Part shown: piece after piece, positions 58,616 through 64,000 of the stretch | Position numbering within the stretch: the stretch's first letter is position 1 | Layout: each line of letters begins with the position of its first letter | Assembly: GCF_001898805.1 (NCBI RefSeq) | Contig: NZ_MKVJ01000017.1 | Location: 228,066-292,065 of the forward strand | Source of the DNA: Leifsonia sp. 71-9 | Lineage (GTDB): Bacteria; Actinomycetota; Actinomycetes; Actinomycetales; Microbacteriaceae | Length of the DNA stretch: 64,000 bases | Direction of reading: 5' to 3' | Translations under genes and position numbers: made by a program | The notes under the pieces: generated by a model | What the model was told of the DNA's origin: nothing | Seen by the model: the letters and a program-made list of their open reading frames with translations, nothing else | Database searches by the model: none

Positions 58616-59694
58616 TGCCACGAAGTGTTCCCGGAGTGCGCCGTCCTGCGTCGGTGTCCAGCCAGGTCGGCCTGACCGAGCGGATCTTCTCCCGCGGTGA
58701 GGATCGCGCCCTCGCGGCCGCCGTCGACGACGGGCTGGTGCAGATCGAGGACGGTCTGCGCGACCAGATGCAGTTCGCCGACGAGCTCGCGGACGTCACG
58801 GCCCGCTACCTGCTCGAGGCCGGCGGCAAGCGCGTGCGCCCGATGCTGACCCTGCTCGCGGCGCAGCTCGGCCGGGGGACCACGCCCCAGGTGCTGCAGG
58901 CCGCCCAGGCGGTCGAGATCACCCACCTCGCGTCGCTCTATCACGACGACGTCATGGACGACTCGCAGATGCGCCGCGGCGTCCCGAGCGCGCAGTTCGT
59001 CTGGGGCAACTCGGTCGCGGTGCTGACCGGCGACCTGCTCTTCGCCCGTGCGAGCAAGCTCGTCTCCGCCCTGGGCGAGCGTGCCATCCAGCTGCAGGCG
59101 GACACGTTCGAGCGGCTCTGCCTCGGCCAGCTGCACGAGACCATCGGGCCGCGCGACGGCGAGGACCCGATCGCCCACTACCTCACGGTGCTCGAGGACA
59201 AGACGGGCTCGCTGATCGCCGTCGCCGCTCAGATGGGCGTGGTCTTCTCGGGTGCGGACGAGAGCTACGAGCAGCCGGTCGTGACGTTCGGCGAGAAGAT
59301 CGGCGTCGCGTTCCAGATCATCGACGACGTGATCGACCTCTCGGCCAAGGGCGTCGAGGAGACCGGCAAGACCCCGGGCAACGACCTGCGCGCCGGCGTC
59401 GCGACCCTCCCCGTGCTGCGCCTGCGCGAGCGCGCGGCGACCGACCCCTCCGCCGCCGAGCTGCTCGAGCGGCTCGAGCGCGACGTGATCGGCACCGCCG
59501 ACGAAGGCCCCGTCACCCCGCAGGCGACCGCCGCGATCGCGGCCCTGCGCGAGCACGAGGTCACCCACCAGACCCTGGAGGAGGCCCACCGGTGGGCGCG
59601 CGAGGCCGTCGAGGCGCTCGCCCCCCTGCCCGACGGTCCCGTCAAGAAGGCGCTCGTCCGGTTCGCGGACACGATCGTCGAACGCTCCAGCTGA
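58615..59694 (+). CDS. Polyprenyl diphosphate synthase (long-chain)
   Basis: A 359-residue trans-isoprenyl diphosphate synthase supplying the menaquinone side chain. Aspartate motifs DDVMD (111-115) and DDVID (237-241) are intact, with GGKRVRPMLTLLAA before the first. GTG 58615 overlaps the menG stop as TAGTG (1 bp), so the two products are made together. Chain length cannot be read safely from sequence. Confidence 0.94.
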   Translation: MPRSVPGVRRPASVSSQVGLTERIFSRGEDRALAAAVDDGLVQIEDGLRDQMQFADELADVTARYLLEAGGKRVRPMLTLLAAQLGRGTTPQVLQAAQAVEITHLASLYHDDVMDDSQMRRGVPSAQFVWGNSVAVLTGDLLFARASKLVSALGERAIQLQADTFERLCLGQLHETIGPRDGEDPIAHYLTVLEDKTGSLIAVAAQMGVVFSGADESYEQPVVTFGEKIGVAFQIIDDVIDLSAKGVEETGKTPGNDLRAGVATLPVLRLRERAATDPSAAELLERLERDVIGTADEGPVTPQATAAIAALREHEVTHQTLEEAHRWAREAVEALAPLPDGPVKKALVRFADTIVERSS

Positions 59695-59712
59695 ACACGA
59701 AGGATACGACGC

Positions 59713-61095
59713 ATGACCAAACTCCGACTGGCCATCGTGGGCGCCGGGCCCGCCGGCATCTACGCCGCGGACATCCTGCTCAAAGCGGAACGCGGCTTCG
59801 ACGTGTCCATCGACCTCTTCGAGCAGCTGCCCGCGCCGTACGGCCTGGTGCGCTACGGCGTCGCGCCTGACCACCCCCGCATCAAGGGCATCATCACGGC
59901 GCTGCGGGATGTGCTCGACCGCGGCGACATCCGCATCTTCGGCAACGTGAACTTCGGCACCGACATCACGCTGGACGACCTGAAGCGCCACTACAACGCC
60001 GTCATCTTCTCGACCGGCGCCATCCGCGACGCCGACCTCGACATCCCGGGCATCGACCTGAAGGGCTCGTACGGGGCCGCCGAGTTCGTGAGCTGGTTCG
60101 ACGGCCACCCCGACGTGCCGCGCACGTGGCCGCTGGAAGCCGAGTCCGTCGCCGTCATCGGCAACGGCAACGTCGCGCTCGACGTGTCGCGCATCCTCGC
60201 GAAGCACGCCGAGGACCTGCTGCCCACCGAGATCCCGGACAACGTCTACGAGATCCTGCAGAACTCGCCCGTGACCGACGTGCACGTCTTCGGGCGCCGC
60301 GGCCCGGCGCAGGTGAAGTTCACCCCGCTGGAGCTGCGCGAGCTCGGCGAGCTGCGCGACGTCGACATGATCGTCTACGACGAGGACTTCGACTACGACG
60401 AGCAGTCGAAGGACGCCATCGCCAGCAACAAGCAGGTCATGGTGATCGACCGGGTGCTGCAGCAGTGGCGCCAGCGCGAGGTGGGCGCGGCCTCCCGTCG
60501 CCTGCACCTGCACTTCTACGCCAAGCCGCTCGAAGTGCTCTCGGACGAGGACGGCCGCGTGCGCGCCATCCGCTACGAGCGCACTGAGCCCGACGGCGAG
60601 GGCGGGGTGCGCGGCACCGGCGAGATCCGCGAGGTCGAGATCCAGGCGCTCTACCGCGCCGTCGGCTACTTCGGCTCCCCGCTGCCCGAGATCCCCTTCG
60701 ACGCGAAGCACGGCGTCATCCCGAACCACGAGGGCCAGGTGCTGCGCGGCGACGACAACGAGCGCATGTACGGCGTCTACGCCACCGGGTGGATCAAGCG
60801 CGGCCCCGTCGGGCTCATCGGACACACCAAGTCGGACGCGATGGAGACGATCAAGCATGTGATCAACGATCAGGGCAATTGGTGGTCCCCCACCGACCCT
60901 GACGAGGAATCCGTGGATAACCTCCTGCGCGAGCGAGGTGTGGAGTACACCGACCTCGACGGCTGGCACAACCTCGACGAGCACGAGCAGGCCCTCGGCG
61001 CCGAGCGCGGACGCGCCCGCATCAAGGTCGTGCCGCGCGACGAGATGGTGCGCGTCTCCAATCGCACGTCGGTCTCGGCCTCCTCGGACGACTGA
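59713..61095 (+). CDS. fprA: NADPH-ferredoxin reductase, FprA-like
   Basis: A 460-residue adrenodoxin-reductase-type flavoenzyme. FAD motif GAGPAGIYAAD (10-20), LFEQLPAPYGLVRYGVAPDHP, NADP motif VIGNGNVALDVSRIL and the GRRGPAQVKFTPLELREL segment are complete; ATGWIKRGPVGLIGHTKSDA near the end closes the FAD site. It passes electrons from NADPH to ferredoxins. It follows the polyprenyl synthase by 18 bp; co-transcription with the menaquinone genes is likely. Confidence 0.94.
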   Translation: MTKLRLAIVGAGPAGIYAADILLKAERGFDVSIDLFEQLPAPYGLVRYGVAPDHPRIKGIITALRDVLDRGDIRIFGNVNFGTDITLDDLKRHYNAVIFSTGAIRDADLDIPGIDLKGSYGAAEFVSWFDGHPDVPRTWPLEAESVAVIGNGNVALDVSRILAKHAEDLLPTEIPDNVYEILQNSPVTDVHVFGRRGPAQVKFTPLELRELGELRDVDMIVYDEDFDYDEQSKDAIASNKQVMVIDRVLQQWRQREVGAASRRLHLHFYAKPLEVLSDEDGRVRAIRYERTEPDGEGGVRGTGEIREVEIQALYRAVGYFGSPLPEIPFDAKHGVIPNHEGQVLRGDDNERMYGVYATGWIKRGPVGLIGHTKSDAMETIKHVINDQGNWWSPTDPDEESVDNLLRERGVEYTDLDGWHNLDEHEQALGAERGRARIKVVPRDEMVRVSNRTSVSASSDD

Positions 61096-61237
61096 GCACC
61101 GGCGCCCGCGGTAGCGACTGCGGCGCCGCGGGACTTCTGCGGCGCGGCGACCGGGGGCAGTCGTCCCGGGACGGCGCAGTCGCACCGCGCACATGCCGGG
61201 TGTACCGGTCCGTCGCGCGACCTGGCACGCTGGGGGG

Positions 61238-62239
61238 ATGACGCGAGAGCACGACTGGCAGCCGGACGTGCTCGGCGAGCCGTTCGAGCAGCTCACGCTC
61301 CCGCTCCGCCCTGACAACGAGGGCGAGGTCGTCGCGACCCTGGTGCGGTACGTCCCCGCTCCGCGGCTCGCCGATCTGCGCCCGCACCGCCCGGCCGCCG
61401 AGGCGGACGTGCTCTACGTGCACGGCTGGTCCGACTACTTCTTCCAGAAGGAGCTCGCGCAGTTCTGGCACGATCGCGGCGCGCGGTTCTTCGCCCTCGA
61501 CCTGCGGAAGTACGGCCGCAGTCTGCGGGAGGGGCAGACTCCGGGATTCGTGGACGACCTGGCGACCTACGACGAGGACATCGAGGCTGCGCTCACGGTG
61601 CTGGGGCACGGTGAGGGGTCGACCTCCCACCGGAAGCTCATCCTGCTGGGCCACTCGACCGGCGGCCTGACGCTCAGCCTGTGGACGAACCGGCACCCGG
61701 GGCGCGCGCACGCGCTCGTGCTCAACAGCCCGTGGCTGGAGTTCCAGGCGGGCGGTCCGGGACGCGCCGCCCTCGCGCCGCTGATCGACCTCCACGCGCG
61801 GCTCGATCCCAAGGCGGCGCTGCCGAACGTCGACCTCGGCTACTACACGCGCTCCGTCTCGAAGACGATGGACGGCGAGTGGGACTACGACCTGGCCTGG
61901 CGCCCGGTGCGCGGCTTCACCGTCCACCCGGCATGGCTGACCGCGATCCTGGCCGGTCACGCCCGCGTCGCGGCCGGCCTGTCCCTGGACGTGCCGGTGC
62001 TCACGCTGCTGTCGGCGCGGTCGGCCCTGCTGCCGTACTGGACGCCCGAGATGATGAGCAGCGACATCGTGCTCGTCGTGCAGGACATCGCGAAGCGGGC
62101 GCTCGGACTCGCGCCGACCGTCACCGTCTCACGCATCGACGGCGCCCTGCACGACGTGTTCCTGTCGCGGGAGCAGCCGCGGGGCGTCGCCTACGCGGAG
62201 ATGGAGCGCTGGATCCGGGGATACGTCAGCGGAAGTTGA
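61238..62239 (+). CDS. Alpha/beta hydrolase (lysophospholipase-like)
   Basis: A 333-residue soluble hydrolase. Oxyanion HGW motif in VLYVHGWSDYFFQ, nucleophile Ser in LLGHSTGGLTLSLW, and a C-terminal DGALHDVFLS supplying the His. Similar to PldB-like lysophospholipases/monoacylglycerol lipases. ATG 61238 is preceded by six Gs and a CACGCT box, compatible with a leaderless mRNA. Its end overlaps the convergent yajQ gene by 14 bp. Confidence 0.88.
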   Translation: MTREHDWQPDVLGEPFEQLTLPLRPDNEGEVVATLVRYVPAPRLADLRPHRPAAEADVLYVHGWSDYFFQKELAQFWHDRGARFFALDLRKYGRSLREGQTPGFVDDLATYDEDIEAALTVLGHGEGSTSHRKLILLGHSTGGLTLSLWTNRHPGRAHALVLNSPWLEFQAGGPGRAALAPLIDLHARLDPKAALPNVDLGYYTRSVSKTMDGEWDYDLAWRPVRGFTVHPAWLTAILAGHARVAAGLSLDVPVLTLLSARSALLPYWTPEMMSSDIVLVVQDIAKRALGLAPTVTVSRIDGALHDVFLSREQPRGVAYAEMERWIRGYVSGS

Positions 62240-62723
62240 CGAACTGGAGGGCGACATCGAGGTCGGCGCCCTTGAGCAGCGCCATCGTGGCCTGCAGGTC
62301 GTCGCGGCTCTTCGAGGAGACGCGGAGCTCGTCGCCCTGGATCTGCGCCTTGACCGACTTCGGGGCCTCGTCGCGGATGAGCTTGGAGATCTTCTTCGCG
62401 GCGTCCTGCTCGATGCCGTTCTTGAGCCCGATCTCGATCCGGAACTCCTTGCCCGAGGCGTACGCGTCGCCGGCGTCGAGCGACTTGAGGGTGATGCCGC
62501 GCTTGATCATCTTGGACTCGACGACCTCGAGGACGGCCTTCACGCGCTCCTCGGTGTTGGCCTTGAGCAGGATCTTCTCGCCGCTCCACTCGACCGAGGC
62601 GCCGACGTTCTTGAAGTCGTAGCGCTGCTCGACCTCCTTGCGCGCCTGGTTGACGGCGTTGTCCGCCTCCATCTTGTCGACCTTGCTGACGACGTCGAAC
62701 GTGGAGTCTGCCACGATAACCAT
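62226..62723 (-). CDS. yajQ: YajQ family nucleotide-binding protein
   Basis: A 165-residue protein with the YajQ pattern: STFDVVSKVDKMEADNAVNQ, RYDFKNVGASVEW and a C-terminal VSSKSRDDLQATMALLKG. Two ferredoxin-like domains; homologues bind cyclic di-GMP (Xanthomonas) or RNA/ATP. Start is ATG 62723 or GTG 62714. Tail-to-tail overlap of 14 bp with the hydrolase is unusual but the family end (VNFR) is well conserved. Confidence 0.93.
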   Translation of the reverse strand: MVIVADSTFDVVSKVDKMEADNAVNQARKEVEQRYDFKNVGASVEWSGEKILLKANTEERVKAVLEVVESKMIKRGITLKSLDAGDAYASGKEFRIEIGLKNGIEQDAAKKISKLIRDEAPKSVKAQIQGDELRVSSKSRDDLQATMALLKGADLDVALQFVNFR

Positions 62724-62766
62724 CCGATCTTTCGAGAGTTGCTGACCAGCCCGTCCAGTCTACGAG

Positions 62767-63804
62767 CTAGAGCTGCCCGGTGACCCAGATCACGAACAGG
62801 CTGGTGCCGGCGACGAGCGTCGACAGGGTGAGGCCGAGCAGCAGGGGTCGCCAGCCGGCGCGGCGGATGGCGGCGAGGTCGGTGGAGAGGCCGATGCCGG
62901 CGAGGGCGACCGAGACGAGGAAGACGCTCGCGGTCACGAGCCCGTCGTGCACGCCGGCGGGGATCGGAATGAACGTGTTCGCGATGGCGACCAGCAGGAA
63001 GCCGACCAGGAACCACGGCACCAGCCCCAGCGCGCGGCGGGCGGTCATCGGCGCGCCCGCGCTCGTCCGGCGGTTCTCGGCGATGGCGAGCCCGATGCTG
63101 ATCGGGATGATCATCAGCGTCCGCACGAGCTTGACCACCACCGCGAATCCGAGCGCCGAGGTCGCGAAGAGGCTCGCGGCCGCGACGACCGAGCTGGTGT
63201 CGTTGACCGCGGTCCCGGCGAACAGGCCGAAGGTGTGGGGGTCCATCCCGAGCGCGTGGCCCAGGTAAGGGAAGACGACGACCGCGATGGCGTTGAAGAG
63301 GAAGATCGTCGAGACCGCGTAGGCGATCTCGGCGCTGGTCGCGCCGATGATGGGCGAGACCGCGGCGATGGCGGAGGCGCCGCAGATGCCGGTGCCGACG
63401 CCGATCAGGGTGCGCTCCCTGGTCGGGATGCGCAGCGCGCGGCCGATCAGCCACGCCGCGAGCAGGCACACGACGAGCGAGCTCAGCATGACCGGGAGGG
63501 ACTGCACCCCGACGACGAGGATGCTGGAGAGGGAGAGCTGCACGCCGAGCAGCACCACGGCCAGCTGCAGCACGAACTTGCCGGAGTAGCCGACGCCCGG
63601 CGCGAACCGTCCCGTCGGCTTGCGGATGACCGCCACGACGACGCCGATCAGCAGCGCGGGGAGCGCGCTCCCCAGCGCCGGCACGAGCCGTGCGATGCCC
63701 GTCGCGACGAGGGCGATCACCACCGTGATGCCCACGCCGGGTGCGACGTCGACCCCGCGGGTGACGAGACGGGCCGGGAGGGTGCGCACGGGGGAGATGT
63801 TCAT
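62767..63804 (-). CDS. YeiH family putative sulfate exporter
   Basis: A 345-residue membrane protein with about 10 helices. Family motifs: LQLAVVLLGVQLSL, LIGVGTGICGASAIAAVSPI and GLFAGTAVNDTSSVVAA. YeiH proteins (PF03601) are linked to sulfite/sulfate or taurine export, and also to cyanide-like stress in some bacteria; evidence is thin. ATG 63804 gives the normal N-terminus; ATG 63816 is adjacent to a purine run and also possible. Confidence 0.9.
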   Translation of the reverse strand: MNISPVRTLPARLVTRGVDVAPGVGITVVIALVATGIARLVPALGSALPALLIGVVVAVIRKPTGRFAPGVGYSGKFVLQLAVVLLGVQLSLSSILVVGVQSLPVMLSSLVVCLLAAWLIGRALRIPTRERTLIGVGTGICGASAIAAVSPIIGATSAEIAYAVSTIFLFNAIAVVVFPYLGHALGMDPHTFGLFAGTAVNDTSSVVAAASLFATSALGFAVVVKLVRTLMIIPISIGLAIAENRRTSAGAPMTARRALGLVPWFLVGFLLVAIANTFIPIPAGVHDGLVTASVFLVSVALAGIGLSTDLAAIRRAGWRPLLLGLTLSTLVAGTSLFVIWVTGQL

Positions 63805-63902
63805 TCCACCGAGCATCTCCCGGCCGGCCCCGCCTCGGCTACCGACGCGCGGTTGTGGCGCTGCAACCGCCGGTTGTGACCGGACGGCCGGGCGCCACGG
63901 TG

Positions 63903-64000
63903 TCAGCCCTGGCGGCCCTTGAAGCGCGGGTTGAGCTTGTTGATGACGAACACTTTCCCGCGGCGCCGGACGACCTGCGCGCCGGGCTGGTCCTTCAGCG
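63903..64000 (-). CDS. rpmJ: Alternative ribosomal protein bL36, 5' end outside window
   Basis: The minus strand ends with stop at 63903-63905. The visible 32 residues read [20 protein letters not shown] then [11 protein letters not shown], the tail of the bL36 type that lacks the four zinc-binding cysteines (the C-minus or RpmJ2 form, usually MKVRNSLKALKKIPGAQVVR at the N-terminus). In actinobacteria this paralogue is often Zur-controlled and replaces the zinc form when zinc is scarce; the promoter is outside the window. Confidence 0.9.
   Translation of the reverse strand, partial: LKDQPGAQVVRRRGKVFVINKLNPRFKGRQG

Overview
The window is high-GC, densely coded chromosomal DNA that reads as an actinobacterium of the Microbacteriaceae, closest in feel to Leifsonia. 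Evidence for this: very GC-rich third codon positions, gluABCD-type and FprA-type genes, menaquinone genes with a polyprenyl synthase, BldC-like HTH gene followed by the 32-residue bS22-like basic protein, and many start codons sitting 6-7 nt after a TANNNT -10 box (leaderless mRNAs). This placement is inference from gene content, not from a marker-gene comparison.

Layout. 0-10 kb: tail of a formylglycine-generating enzyme, a secreted cell-wall-binding-repeat protein, DJ-1/PfpI protein, aldo/keto reductase, a divergent MFS/TetR efflux pair with three operators, oligopeptidase B and an FUSC-type exporter. 10-20.9 kb: a long minus-strand unit (glutamate-type ABC importer gluABCD, L-asparaginase, CutC, ROK kinase) divergent from a ROK repressor, Gfo/Idh/MocA dehydrogenase and GH13 alpha-glucosidase unit. 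20.9-24.4 kb: TetR, bifunctional penicillin-binding protein and MarR.

24.4-28.96 kb is the accessory part: lower-GC stretches, a 9-copy CAGGT tract behind a 32-codon small ORF, a membrane protein overlapping an ECF sigma factor, a frameshifted I36/crystallin-type secreted protein, and a two-gene segment bounded by 117-bp direct repeats that can fold into a long structured hairpin. A second, shorter pair of palindrome-rich repeats brackets the sigma-factor cassette. This is the most unusual region of the window.

28.97-38.5 kb is a glycoside-utilisation locus: secreted GH54 arabinofuranosidase with ricin-type lectin repeats, and a translationally overlapping operon of sugar-binding lipoprotein, two permeases, GH1-like and GH2 glycosidases and its LacI regulator. 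Three near-identical 18-bp operators tie both transcription units to that LacI protein. 38.5-41.3 kb: PadR plus DrrAB-like ABC exporter. 41.3-51 kb: orphan winged-helix regulator with an upstream leaderless 34-codon ORF, upp, tadA, amidotransferase, CDF transporter and proC sharing one palindromic promoter, DUF559-type protein, KtrAB-like potassium uptake, ArsR, HTH protein, bS22, glutaredoxin and Dabb protein. An 18-22 bp hairpin repeat occurs three times in intergenic DNA here. 51-64 kb: two overlapping GntR regulators, SHOCT membrane protein, large alpha/beta hydrolase, PPK2, menF, menG with a long Ala-Lys-Pro tail, polyprenyl diphosphate synthase, FprA-like reductase, hydrolase, YajQ, YeiH and the end of an alternative bL36 gene. 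No tRNA, rRNA or CRISPR array was seen.
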